64,000 nt of DNA, taken from Ophiura sarsii. Its lineage: Eukaryota > Echinodermata > Ophiuroidea > Amphilepidida > Ophiuridae. The stretch is from NCBI GenBank assembly GCA_035610835.1, contig CM069442.1, positions 56,833,950 to 56,897,949 of the forward strand, in the 5' to 3' direction. Positions 26,401 to 38,413 of the stretch are shown here, piece after piece. Made by a program: the position numbers and the translations under genes. The notes beneath the pieces are model-generated. The model was not told the origin of the DNA. It saw only the letters and a list, made by a program, of their open reading frames with translations, and did no database searches. Positions within the stretch are counted from its first letter, which is position 1; each line of letters begins with the position of its first letter.

Positions 26401-27863
26401 CAAATAACGTTGAATCTTGATTTTCAACAAGTTAGTTTACGTGTGACTTTTTCTCGCACGGAGTTAAGATGAACTGATTTTAACATATAATAAATAAGCG
26501 CCGACTATAAATATAAAAGTCGTAGCCTGATTGGTCAATATTACGTAAATACATCATAACAACTTTGATTGACAGAGGAAGCCCCCGATAATCTGAAACA
26601 GCTGGTCTCGATTAAATTAGACTAAAGGCGTACTACCGGACTAACATTACTCAGTGATAATAAAATATAATCGTTTTCTTTTGTATATATGATTCTTCCT
26701 TATTATCACACAGCCATTCAACCAGATAATCACTCAATATAACTGTATATCCATGTATTTATAACCCGACTTTCTATTCAGGTCACATACCCGTGCTAAG
26801 TCCCCAAATTTAAATAAGTAATAAAAACACTACTGGGAAGTTATTTTGAAAAATAGCGTTGTGAATGATTTCTAAATGAATTTACGTAGCTGCTGGGCGA
26901 ATGGACCGAACGGGTACTGGTTTCATAATTTTTGTAACTATTCGAGCTATGTCCTGTTGATAGAGAGAGGTTTCGACCTGTATATAACCCCCTGTGCCAG
27001 CAGACCGGGACCGAAAAACCATGCGCGATCCCCAGCTAGTAGAGAGGTTTCGAAACTGTTTTAATTAACATATTTCTGTTTAAATAATGATATTAGTTGT
27101 TAAATAAATACCATTTATCTGAAATTGAAAATAAATGGAGTAATATACAATAGGCCTAGTACTTCTTAGATTACACAAAAAAAAGAACTTTAAAAAAGTT
27201 ATTGACGAGAGCAACAGACAAACAGATCTAAGATATTGTTTAACAACTATTTCAGAATCCCCCCCCCCCCCCACACACACCCCACTTATAGACGTAGCCA
27301 TGGAATTAAACATGGCTAGAATCTAGGTATAATGAAAAGCCTAAGTTCGTCGAGTTCTTACCACTTACGTGAGATCAATTGTGTCAAGAACTTTTACAGG
27401 ACGATTGTTCGAAAATGCAACAAATAATATAGATCGGGTTTTAATAAAACATTCGTGTGTTGGCACAAACAACGGTGCGAGAGAGATTCTCAACTGAGAC
27501 TTTTTGTCTTCAATTTAGAGTGATGGACTGAACCCCAAACTCCGACTTATACGGTTACCGTTCAATCTTGCTATATTCAATTCCAATAAAAATACAAATC
27601 CACTATTCTCATTTGACATTTAAAAAACGCTTGGCTCTATATAATACTCGTTAATTAAATTGCACACGCTATTTAGGAATATTTTTGGCATCCATGATCT
27701 ACAAGTCTCCGTATAATATCAAGAATTGCAGGTTGCATCAAGAAAAAAATGCAAATTATTCCATTTTATCGGGACCACAATTCTAGAATTCTTAATGCAT
27801 TATCATATGTTGCTTTAGAATCATATAGCCGCCCAAATTACTGACTTACTGGATTTGAATCTA
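23462..27863. other. Non-coding, nothing recognised
   Basis: No gene or mobile element that I can support. A short tetranucleotide run (AAATAAATAAATAAA) lies near 24,750 and a 14-C run at 27,259-27,272. The frames at 25,184-25,393 and 26,876-27,064 are open but match no family I know. Confidence 0.5.
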
Positions 27864-27865
27864 TT

Positions 27866-28249
27866 GTATTCGTTAGCGGTTCACTAGGGGTCCGCATAAG
27901 TACGGTGCGCTGGGTTTAGGAACGTTTTTGAGCATGTTTAAAATGTTGAGAGGTGACAACGTAGTGAGCAATACGCTATGTTTACGTAGATCATTTACTG
28001 CGTGAACGTTTCGCATATTGGGTGTGAGTGGCTTTTTCGTCAGCTGTTCTGCCATATACGGTGCTTAATAGCAGAAACATACACCCAACGTACGAAACGT
28101 TCACACGGCAAATGCTCTACGTATACATAACATACCGTAGTTTATTGATCAATACGTTGTCACCCGCTCAAAAATTTGAACATGCTCAACAAAATTCCTA
28201 AACCCCAACGCACCTCTGCGAATCCTAGCTAACCGCTAACGAATACAAC
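27866..28249. repeat. Long foldback inverted repeat
   Basis: Two arms of about 165 bases (27,866-28,028 and 28,081-28,249) are imperfect reverse complements around a spacer of roughly 50 bases. Matching blocks include TGTATTCGTTAGCGGTT, GGGTTTAGGAA, TTGAGCATGTT, GTGACAACGTA and GTGAACGTTTCG. The transcript would form a long hairpin. A MITE of foldback type is the simplest reading; I could not define a target duplication. Confidence 0.85.
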
Positions 28250-28395
28250 ATATGCCAAATATGTCACGAACGATTGACAACTTACACGAACGTACACCCA
28301 AATTTCAAAAACGTCGGGCACAAGTTAGCTTTATTCGCATCGGTGTGACAGGGCCTTTAAGGACACTGGGTGAAGGGTATACCGTATACGGATGT

Positions 28396-28725
28396 TAACA
28401 TAACATAACATAACATAACATAACATAACATAACATAACATAACATAACATAACATAACATAACATAACATAACATAACATAACATAACATAACATAACA
28501 TAACATAACATAACATAACATAACATAACATAACATAACATAACATAACATAACATAACATAACATAACATAACATAACATAACATAACATAACATAACA
28601 TAACATAACATAACATAACATAACATAACATAACATAACATAACATAACATAACATAACATAACATAACATAACATAACATAACATAACATAACATAACA
28701 TAACGTAACATAACATAACATAACA
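28396..28725. repeat. TAACA pentanucleotide microsatellite, 66 copies
   Basis: 330 bases of TAACA units with one visible variant (TAACG at 28,701-28,705). Because ten bases make two units, the minus strand is open in several frames and translates as repeated MLCYV; these are not genes. Confidence 0.97.
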
Positions 28726-30625
28726 TAAAAATTAATATTTATAAGGCGCTATTCCATCTAGATCATAGCGCATGTGACACAGAACTCAAATAAGTATGGA
28801 TGGATGAGTGAGTAGTACGAGCAGGGTTGCAACTCAACTTGCCGATCTGAAGATACTTTTAAGTTTAACTTTGGTCGTGCTCATATGTTTGGTGGCGCTG
28901 TTTGTCGTATGCTTTAGGTATAGACTTGATTGAAGTTTACACGGAATTGTTAGGAAAATTCCCAAATATTTGTACGGATTTGAAAGTTATGATAAAACGT
29001 ACCTGCTGGGCGGTTTCTACAAGCCTGAAATATTATTTATTTTATGTATTTGAATTAATTTTCTCCCTTTACACCATTCCGTCATTGTTTGTGTCTTACG
29101 GACTTGATTCAAGTCTAAAAGTTGCTTGCCATCCGATGTCGCAACCTTTCTTTCCGTCATCAAAACATGGCGCTGCTGCTTTTTTAATTTATGCAAACGG
29201 GACCTGTTATCTACGTATGTGCAGTATGACTTTCCTATCCCACATTTAATAGTATCCCTGGTACGAGGGAGATTGTTCTATGACTGCGGACCAGCTACAC
29301 CGAATGATTTCTTTCCCAAGACTTTGTTTGTTCTAGGAACATTCAGGTGGTGTTCTTTGATGGAAACCGGATTTGTTTAAATAGAATCCGTTCCCGTATG
29401 GGCGGCCAGTGGAGTTCTTTTTAGCGTTGCGGTTGTGGTAATATGTTCACTCAAGTAGAACGTTAGCAACCGTTGTGTGTAACTGCACAGACACGACAGA
29501 ACATTCTCTTGCACGACATCTAATGTTGGAGCATTTTTGATGTTACACAGCTTTATTTCGCGGTAACTCGTAAATATCTTTACCCCAAAGCATACACTGC
29601 ATACCATTTCATTTCATTTATGTTGCTTAATTTGTAAAAATTGTCATACCGTAATTCTGGTAGAAAATAATCAAATAACAGCTTAACAGGAGGGAGCACA
29701 TTTGGGTTTTCTTTCCACACGAGGAAAGCGAAAGTATATTTGCGAGTATTACATTCATACATGTTAAACAATTTTATTCGGTAATAAATTCAGTTTGTCT
29801 AGTACAAACGTCAATCGCTTTTTACTCGTATCCCAAGTATCTGCCCCAAATCGAACATAGCTGCCATTTTTCTTTCGGCGTGCCATTTTGCACATTGTAC
29901 ATTCTTTCGCTTGAATGCTTATAATTCACTGATAATCCTTAAACTTTATAAGACGCTCACTCAGTCAGTCACCTTTCGTAGAATTCACTATTGGTTGGGA
30001 CGATCGGCAAAGAGAAAAATGTATCAATAACGTTATATAGCTGTAATAACCTATAGCATGACTGACTATAACCCGGCAAATCGACCCTCAGGCACTTCGG
30101 CAGCATCGTTCTGTGTTTGTCCCTGACATGCATTTGAATTAGCCAATGAGTGATCTGTTTACCTGATGACGGCAAAATAAACCAGATATTGTAACAAGAC
30201 AGAGGGTGGAAGTTCTCTTCCCTTTTCAATCGTAGTTTATGGGTCGAAAAAGCAACAGCAAGTAATGTAGAACATACACATTTCAGTGACACCTTTGGAC
30301 TATAGGTTTAAAGAATAAAAGTATTGTTTTAGCCTCTGTCGTTAGGTGATCCGCTAAGTCATATCACATGGGCAACAGCATCATTACTACCATTTTCATC
30401 AGATTGGTAAAGCAAAATCGGGCAGATGACCATCATTGCTTACCTATCAAGTTTACCACGCGATTCCCAGCCCTATTTATGCCTGCCCCAGTCTCCGGAT
30501 AGTGTGTATAGGCATTATGACGACCATTTTTTGGTGCACAACATGCTCTCCCCCCCCCCCCCCCTTTCTCAAGTTTTCTGACTGAAAAAAATATTTGGGC
30601 ACCCTTTTATGAAAATGTCTGATCT

Positions 30626-30656
<31 letters not shown>

Positions 30657-33170
30657 CACTGACACAAAAATCCTAGCTGCACTACTGCCGTCGCACATGA
30701 GTCGGATGGAAGTCAGCTGCAGCGATTCAGAGACACACACCTGTCACACATATGGCGATCAGGCCTTGCACTCTCGTTGCGCTGACAAAGTATCAAAAAG
30801 TAACAACACGCCATGCAAAACGCAGTAAGGTCTCTAGAACCGAGTGGGGACGCAGTGGACACCATCTAGAGCGGGATAGGGTCCCCATGATCGCCCTTTG
30901 TTTGTTTACGCTCGCTGCGATCAAGCCAGCGCTTGTATTGCGCTTATAAGTCGCTGTCTGCGTAACTAGTACCTTCTCAACACGTTTTCATAACGTTCTC
31001 TGCGTCGGCGCGGAGAGTGCAGAGTGAGTGCACGAAAGGGTATAAGATTAACAAACTTAATTATTGAAATAGAAGATACAGAAGGAATAACAATGATCCA
31101 TGATAAAAGCTCTAATTACATGGCCGATCTTTAACATTGATTGTTATTTAAATCCTTGAAGAGCATAATCGATCCTAACTTAGCGGTATGCGATAATGCC
31201 ACTTTTGTATACCCATGGAAATAGTAGCGTGTCTTTTCGCGGGGAGTTTTGAACAGGTGTATCAATAACATTGCTAAATCTGAATACATTAAAATGATAT
31301 AGAGATAGTATCATGATGTTATTGTCCCTACTCATATCGGTTCAATAAGAAAACCATATTGAATTATATGGACTACTTGGTAGTTGTGGCAGAGTATGTT
31401 TGGCTTATAAAATCTGATTGTCTTTGATGCCGCATTGTAGTTGTGGCGGTGCACCCAATACATGTAGAAGTGCATACACATATACATGGGATTGAGATAC
31501 ACAATCCCATGTGAATTTGTATGACAGATTATAATCTGTTAACCTAGATTACAGCATCCCATGTTTACAAAAATAAAAACACAACGATATTCATGATATC
31601 AGTTTTGGCAGAGTGTGTTTGGCTTATAAAATGTGATTGTCTCCTGACAGCGTAGTAAGGACGGGAGAGAGAAGTATTGAGCGTAATAAGGTCGGGAGAG
31701 ACTACTACTGAGCGCCTCATTAATCTTACTGCAGTCGCAGAGGACAAGTACATGTAGGCCTACTTGTGAAAACCTGTTTAGTTTGTTTTTATAACCGAAT
31801 TTTAAAGGCCAATAGGTTATGTTTTAGCTCAATTCAACATTATTATTTTGAACTTATTTGAATCCTATGATTGAGTGAGGTCGATTACTTTTGAAAAGAG
31901 CTCGTGGTGTGTGTTTGTACTTTTTTATGAATAAGTTAAACTGTTACTATTAATAAAAAGATCGCTTAAGGGAGACACAACTGTCATTGACAGTTTGGTT
32001 CGAACGATTTCTTTTTCTCGGGAAATGTCACAACTGGCACAACTTTACCAATTGTAAACAATTAACAGATTAAACAGTACAGGAAAATTTCCGAATCGGG
32101 AAATAATATATTGCCGAAACTGGAAATACTTGTTTTGGAAAAATTGCGCGAAAATATATATAAGATGTGCATATCTTTGGAACCACAATCGTCCCTTATA
32201 TATTTGCGTGCAATTTCCCCCCAAAAGATGATTCATATTACATGCGTTCAAGCAACCCCTTCCCCATTTACACTTGATGTGTTTCTCTTTACATACATTC
32301 ACAAACTATCTATTATACACAGGGTTGATTTCTTCATTCAAGAAGAGGAATCAAACAATCATTCCGCTCTCCAGCGTTCATTTTCTCTTATTAGAGTGTA
32401 TGTCTTCCTGAATATTGCTGAATACATTGATTGAAATATGATGCCACTGATGTTTCGTGCCAACGATTTATAATCAAATATGAAAATAAAGGCAAAGGCG
32501 TTCTTTTACAAAATTTGGTACTTCCTTACGAGAGACTGAATCCTGGAGATCAATCACAAAATCGTAGAACATGCAAAACAAATTACCACAAAGAAGAAAA
32601 TCCGGTCATTAACCCTTACTGCGCCTTACAAATACAACCTGCAACGCATATAGCAGGGGGCACATCAATTCTTTAGGCTGACTACGACAACCCCGACAAT
32701 ATGTTAGATTGTCGAGCCAAGCTCCAAGACTGTCTAACCGTCTGCATCGCTTGCCACGCTGAGGACCCGGGTGTGATTTAGGGGTGGTGCGGTCCAGTTT
32801 TTAGCCGCCCCCTCCCCCATCATGGTGCCTCATCCCCTCCAAATAATCGAGTTACGGTTATAGAGACAACTTCATCCAATCGTCTGATTTCACGCATTAC
32901 AATTTACAAGTGTTCGTGGTTATTGTGTTACCTACTTTCCGATACGCAAAACTGTTGTTAATGCTGATACATGCTCAAAAACCTTTTAATAAATAAGACT
33001 GGTAATAGTTGAAATATAAGTTCATGATATGGTTTCACATGTCGAACATTTTAAATAACAAATTTAAGTTTGTGATTTATGACATTGCATTGATTCAGCA
33101 GTTGTAATGTGTTCTTGCGTATATTTATATGATAAGAGAGTTTGCATGTGTGGAATAGTTCAATATTGCG
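28726..33170. other. Non-coding with homopolymer tracts
   Basis: No supported gene. Contents I can name: C runs at 30,550-30,564 (15) and 30,628-30,657 (30), and a roughly 40-bp direct repeat around GGCAGAGTATGTTTGGCTTA at 31,395 and 31,608. Open frames at 28,902-29,249 (+) and 29,969-30,292 (-) exceed 100 codons but show no recognisable domain, and codon use gives no extra support. Confidence 0.5.
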
Positions 33171-33223
33171 CTCTTAAAACTGGACGCAAATCACAAATAA
33201 TTTGCGTCCAATTTTAAGAGTGG
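33171..33223. repeat. Near-perfect palindrome
   Basis: CTCTTAAAACTGGACGCAAAT and its near complement face each other across about 7 bases. The stem is about 21 bp with one mismatch. Confidence 0.85.
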
Positions 33224-34254
33224 GGCTGACGCGCCGTTTGTTAGCATAAGACTTACAGAGAAAAGAGTCAAAGCAAATCGTGAAAAATGTAAATAATAAT
33301 CAAAATGCACTCTCTGACTAAGACATGCTTGATACGCATATTTTCTCAAATATAGCTAATTATTGACCATAAAGGCTCTTTGTATAAATGCTACAACATA
33401 TTTCGCGCGATATTGGATACATCGTGTTGACATACATATTTATCCAAATATAAACCAGTTGATGTGCAACGATTTGCAGATTAGTCCGCGTGCTCATTTC
33501 CCAATTTACGGTATGTATTGCGTTCGAACCATTGAACGAATCATTGTAGGTTTATAAATGCTTTGAACAATGGTAAATTGAAACATATTACAAAACGTCG
33601 ATGACACGTATATAGTGCTTAGTACTTACCTGAGGCCTGTGTAGCTAACTACCAGACTGCAATTGTATTGTAAAACTACTTGGAAGAAAATAAGTCAGAA
33701 GATCTATCTACGTTACTTCAATATCACACTATCCGCTCTAGGATATCATCCAGTAAAATAAGCGAAATGATCTGCTAATACACGATCGTGGTGGTTCATT
33801 CGTGTTCTTTGCACAGAATAAATAAGACGTTATGTACTTCCACTTCAATTATAAATTTAACAACAGTAGTTTGTAATCCTTCTTCCGTCTAGCTTGTATT
33901 TTGCTCCTTCCGCAATCATGCAATGTTACCAAGTCGTCTTATAAAAAAACCCAACCCGAGTGTCATATACTGTGCAATGTAGAGCAATGCGCTCTAGCGT
34001 TTCTCTGTTACATGTGTTTCGACCAGTTTATAAGCATACTTGCGAAGTATTCTGTACTTACGTGTGTCGTCATACTAATACGCGTTGTTATTGGCTCGCC
34101 GAGCGTTGCATATTTACATATAGATGATCATTTTGCCGATACCGATTTTAGTTAAGTAACGTCATATGTTGTTGTTGATCAGACTCGAAAGATCAATTTA
34201 AAACACAATAATGACGTCAGATATAGCCCAGTTTCTTTTTAAACCAACTGTTAA

Positions 34255-34478
34255 AACGCTGTTTAAAATTTTAAACGACCATGCCACAAGTTAACTAGTG
34301 AATCGCTCAACGTCGTTTTACATTTTAAACAATATTGCTCAACATTTTAAACAAGTTGATTAAATTTTGAGCAACATTGTTTAAAATGTTAAACAACGTT
34401 GAGCGATTCAAATGTTAAACAACGTTGAGCGATTCACTGGTTAACTTGTGGTTGTTTAAAAATTTAAACAACGCTTGC
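34255..34478. repeat. GTTTAAAC-rich foldback element
   Basis: Outer arms (GCTGTTTAAAATTTTAAACG..., CCACAAGTTAACTAGTGAAT...) pair with the right side (...TTCACTGGTTAACTTGTGG, AATTTAAACAACGCTTG). The interior repeats TTTAAACAA/TTGTTTAAA and AACGTTGAGCGATTCA, the latter twice in tandem on the right. It is another palindrome-rich short element with its own core motif. Confidence 0.8.
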
Positions 34479-34543
34479 GCATAGGTATTACATTATTACC
34501 CCTGACCTGAAGGTTCTATTATACATCAAGAAAATCAAGAATG

Positions 34544-34619
34544 ATATATTTTATAATGATTTTGTTTATCAAAGAAATATATTTTATAAACATTTTGTTT
34601 GTCAAAGAAATATATTTTT
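34544..34619. repeat. Short tandem repeat, about 33-bp period
   Basis: Two copies of TTTGTTTATCAAAGAAATAT plus flanking ATTTTATAA, at 34,561 and 34,594. Confidence 0.8.
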
Positions 34620-35985
34620 GGACGATTTCTTTCTAAAAAGAAAAAAGTAGCCCAAAACACATGAAAAACATTTGCACAAAGATATTTTGTTCTTTAAGTT
34701 CTAAACAATAAAATCCATTCTTGGAAGTCCTAAAATAGTTCTGAAACGCGTTTATCAAACATGTTACCATCAGATATATTTATTTCTATTTCATATTCAA
34801 TGTCAAACATATCTTACCAATTCATCTTGAGTGCGTGAAACACATGGAAATGTTTTACAACAGATCCACATGACTTACCACGACCTGTATTTTAAAGTAG
34901 TTTCATGTTTTATTGTCAAAGTACTTTCATCACATGAAAATATTGATTACGCTAATTATATAAAAATAATCGTTAGAATCGATACATTCTACGAGCAATA
35001 ACAACTGCGAATATATGAGATCCCCGTTTATTTCTCTGTGTCTCTCATTAATATATGCTGTCTGAATGTTGGATGATTTTTGTTTGTTTGTGGTTGTTCT
35101 TTTTTTTTGCGTACGGTGTCTAGAATGAGGTGTAACAAATATGTACCATATCGTGGGAATTAATATATTTCAACTTTATTATATTACAGACATCAATAGT
35201 ATTGTTTTCACTGTACTTTTTACCCTCGAATAACATTAATGAATATCAATAGACGCGTGTTTACATATTGACTTTTGGTCACTGATTATCCATCAACAAG
35301 TAATGTTGATATGTCAATACTCAATACAACAGCAAATGTCAACAGATTTGTCTTATCCGAAAGTAATCTAATAGAACATGATCACCCTGGCTATAATTAT
35401 AATTATTGATATTTCCAAAAAAAGCATAAAAAACTAAGATACCTACATTATTAGAATGATAGTGATATTGACGTAAATATAAAGTAACGCCATAAAAATA
35501 TGTATTACCATTTTTTAATCGATCGAACAATTCTACATTTTAATTAAACACACCCAGATAAATACGACCAGCATCAATCGATTTTGATTGACACCGTATC
35601 ATGTCTATTATAATATGTATCAAGGACAGAGTGAAAACATGCTTCTTATGAATCTCACGGGAATTACACAAAGTATAATATTTTGTATTACGAAATATGG
35701 TCACATTCTTTCGAATGATTTGTCTTGGTTTTATTTTCAACATACATTTTGTAACCAAAACATATGATTCTGCAATTTCAATGAAATTGATATGTGTGTC
35801 CTATGATATTCCATGCTACTTTCGTAGAAGCTGCCTATGTTATGAATTTGGAACAATTTTATGAAACAATAAAGCGCTCTTCAATAGCTTAAATCTACAC
35901 AAAAATAATAGTTAATATAAACGATTGTATACAAAATGCAACATCAATCATATTGATAGGGTGACTCTGAGAAAGAAAAAGCTTA

Positions 35986-36226
35986 CTCTCTGAATGTAAA
36001 AGAGTGGTTTTCCACTCTTTCAAGGAGTTAAACGCAGGACAACACGTTTTTGAATGGAAAAACACTCTAAAAGGAGTGAAAGGGGATTTCATATGACAAT
36101 TTTCCACTCTATTGAGAATGAAAAATTTACTTTCACACTCATGGTAGAGTGGAATTTTCTGCGTTTCACTCCCTTCACTCCTTTTCGAGTGAATTTCCAC
36201 TCTTTCCACTCGTTTTACATTTAGAG
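35986..36226. mobile_element. CCACTCT palindrome-array MITE, absent from copy B
   Basis: A 241-bp element made of CCACTCT / AGAGTGG and CACTC/GAGTG palindromes. The ends are inverted repeats (CTCTCTGAATGTAAAAGAGT at the left; the right end is the complement of CTCTAAATGTAAAACGAGTG). CTTA flanks both sides (35,982-35,985 and 36,227-36,230). In the duplicate (near 53,915-53,930) the flanks are joined without the element, so this is a filled/empty site pair. A 104-codon frame on the minus strand is a read-through. Confidence 0.88.
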
Positions 36227-37554
36227 CTTATACTCCTTCTGAAAATAATCGTTTAGGCGACGAAACAAGCCCCTGTTCTACGGGCAAATGGACATCTCAG
36301 GTAGGGTCACACCGTCGGGCGTTCTGTTTGGGGCGGTCAACAACTCTCGAAATTTTCAACAACAAAAAAAGTCAAAAAATTACAAACATTTCTAACAAAA
36401 AGTTTTATCTTTATACAGGGGGTTATTTTCGTTGCCTTACAATTCAGAATGGTTTCATAAGAAAATCAAGAATTGGCATCAAAGTAAGCATTATATTGAA
36501 AATGATTTGTCAGTTCTTGCATGAATTCAGTGATTTCCAAATTATATTTCAATGCAATTCTCATTTATGTAATAAGCAATTACAATAGCATAATACGTGT
36601 ATCATTGTTCCATCTGAGACATAGTAGTAGACATGACCGATAAAAAAATGGATACAAACTGTCCGATGAGATTTTGTGAAATCATTGCCAATATGTTTAC
36701 TCTAAAACCACCCTGGTTAAAGAAATTGAGCTCAGAAAGGAAATAGTGCCATGCTCTGTGGAAATGGCAAAGTTAGTTATCCGTGAGAACACCTGTCACC
36801 GTTTGAATTGTATCAACGTCTTAAATGGGTGACAGATGGTTAATAATACAGAAATGATGAATAGAAAAGACTGCAAATGTGTTGTTGTAAATTAGATTTT
36901 ATTGTGTATAATTTACAATGTATCCATATTGTTTTAAATAGTTGATGCTTGATTATTTAGATAAAATTTGGTATAATTAGGTTGTCAATGTCTGAATTTA
37001 AATCCAAGATAAATCGACACATTTAAATAAGGAAATAAGTAATGAATATAACTAGTTAGTCCAAGAGCATTAGGTTTTTACCCAGAAACATTTTTTAGAG
37101 CCAAAAATCCAAAATGACCGCCATATAGGGGGTCAGACATACAAATTGTTTCAATTAAGTTGGAAAGCAAACCCAGTTGTTCATCTTGTTTTGAGGATTC
37201 TAAACATATATAGTTTGGGGTCAACATTTCAACTTGCTCCGATTTTGACAAGCAATATTTCAAATTGTTTGTCTAAGCACAAGGATACCAGAAATAGTAG
37301 TTGTTACCGTCTTAAGTATTTGATGTGTCTTATACAGGGGTCAAAAGTTCATGTTCCATGTTACCATTTAAAACACTTGCGTATTCTAATTTTTTATTTC
37401 TAACATGGAAGTCAACACCATTCCGACCGAGAATTAAGAGATCAAGATGATTCTCGGTCGTCTTTACATTCCAATGCACATATCTTCTGGACCTTGACCC
37501 GCAATATGACCTGTAAAAAAACACAGTACAAACAGAGTATAAAGCGTAGGCCTA

Positions 37555-37911
37555 CACTGAAAACAAATATATCGTTGTCAAAATGACACCAAGATAGTTG
37601 TAAAAAATGGATCAAGGCAAAACCCCATAGGTGTCACAGCAACAACCCAAAGGTTTAAAATTGACACCTTTGCGGTGTCCAATTATTTTGGCACCCTTTA
37701 AGTGCCGCCTGAGGACTCATTCCAAAGAACTCATACACTCCCATGTTGGAGTCATACTCATAGTGACACCTGTGAGGTGTCCAATCATGTTTGACACCTT
37801 TGGGTAGTCGCCTGAGGACTCATCCAGACATTGAATTATACCACAATTGGGGGAATAATTGTCAGTGACATCATGCAGGTGTCAACATAACACCGTCTGG
37901 GTGATGCAGTA
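37555..37911. repeat. GACACC/GGTGTC palindrome-array element, copy A
   Basis: Begins CACTGAAAACAAA and ends near GATGCAGTA. Inside are inverted half-sites GACACC and GGTGTC (for example GACACCTTTGCGGTGTC and GACACCTGTGAGGTGTC) and a repeated GCCTGAGGACTCAT word. Copy B of the duplication holds it at 55,692-56,038, so it was inserted before the duplication. Confidence 0.75.
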
Positions 37912-38014
37912 TCCTTTATGGATGAATAATGTGTGCATCAGGTCGGAAAATCATTTGGATGCGCAGAAAAAAGACGCGGGTGAAGAAGAGAAACTACTGT
38001 GTACTCGTATATCC

Positions 38015-38020
38015 TTTATT
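38015..38020 (-). promoter_or_regulatory. Possible polyadenylation signal of the SBP_3 gene
   Basis: Minus-strand AATAAA about 140 bases downstream of the stop at 38,159. It is kept in the duplicate at 56,141-56,146. It supports exon 7 as a terminal exon. Confidence 0.45.
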
Positions 38021-38158
38021 TTGTCACCTTCATGTTTCCCCACATAGTAATATGAAAGCTATGAAAGTCTATTGCAACTCTTAGGGAACTAAAGCCAACT
38101 GAGTGAATTTTGATGTGATCCGCATCATAAGAAGAACGATTCTCTAAAGAATTAAATG

Positions 38159-38413
38159 TTAATTGAGTACACATTTGCTCATAATAAGGATATTATTAGC
38201 CTCACCGTGTCTGTCTGTCAGATCATTGCATATGGTTCGGTATTCAGTGGTCGCTAAAAGACTCTCTATTGCAGGATTAAACCATTCATCCAATCGACTG
38301 TCTTTGCGTACCATCACGGCAGCACCAGATATCATACAGGTAAAAGGATCCGAAATAAAGTCTAAAATATCCCTGCCTTGATAACCACCCGTTCCATCAA
38401 ACACTGCATCAAC
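38159..38413 (-). CDS. SBP_3 gene exon 7, terminal
   Basis: Acceptor GTTATAG|GTTGATG, phase 0. Encodes VDAVFDGTGG through VMVRKDSRLDEWFNPAIESL to TICNDLTDRHG, then reads on to EANNILIMSKCVLN and a stop at 38,159-38,161. An alternative donor, ACACG|GTGAGG at 38,206, is kept in the duplicate copy, so a further 3' exon is possible and the last 14 residues may be intronic. Confidence 0.85.
   Translation of the reverse strand, partial: VDAVFDGTGGYQGRDILDFISDPFTCMISGAAVMVRKDSRLDEWFNPAIESLLATTEYRTICNDLTDRHGEANNILIMSKCVLN

Noticed and set aside
28331..28726. Three overlapping minus-strand ORFs of 108-131 codons
   Set aside because: They translate the TAACA microsatellite as repeated MLCYV; open in several frames only because of the repeat.
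29969..30292. Minus-strand 107-codon ORF with a hydrophobic start
   Set aside because: No clear signal-peptide cleavage, dibasic pattern or known domain; not enough to call a gene.
30625..30828. Proline-rich ORF (and glycine-rich ORF on the other strand)
   Set aside because: Both come from the 30-base C run.
38163..38381. Plus-strand ORF of 72 codons, also at 56,288-56,506
   Set aside because: Antisense shadow of exon 7; conserved only because the exon is duplicated.
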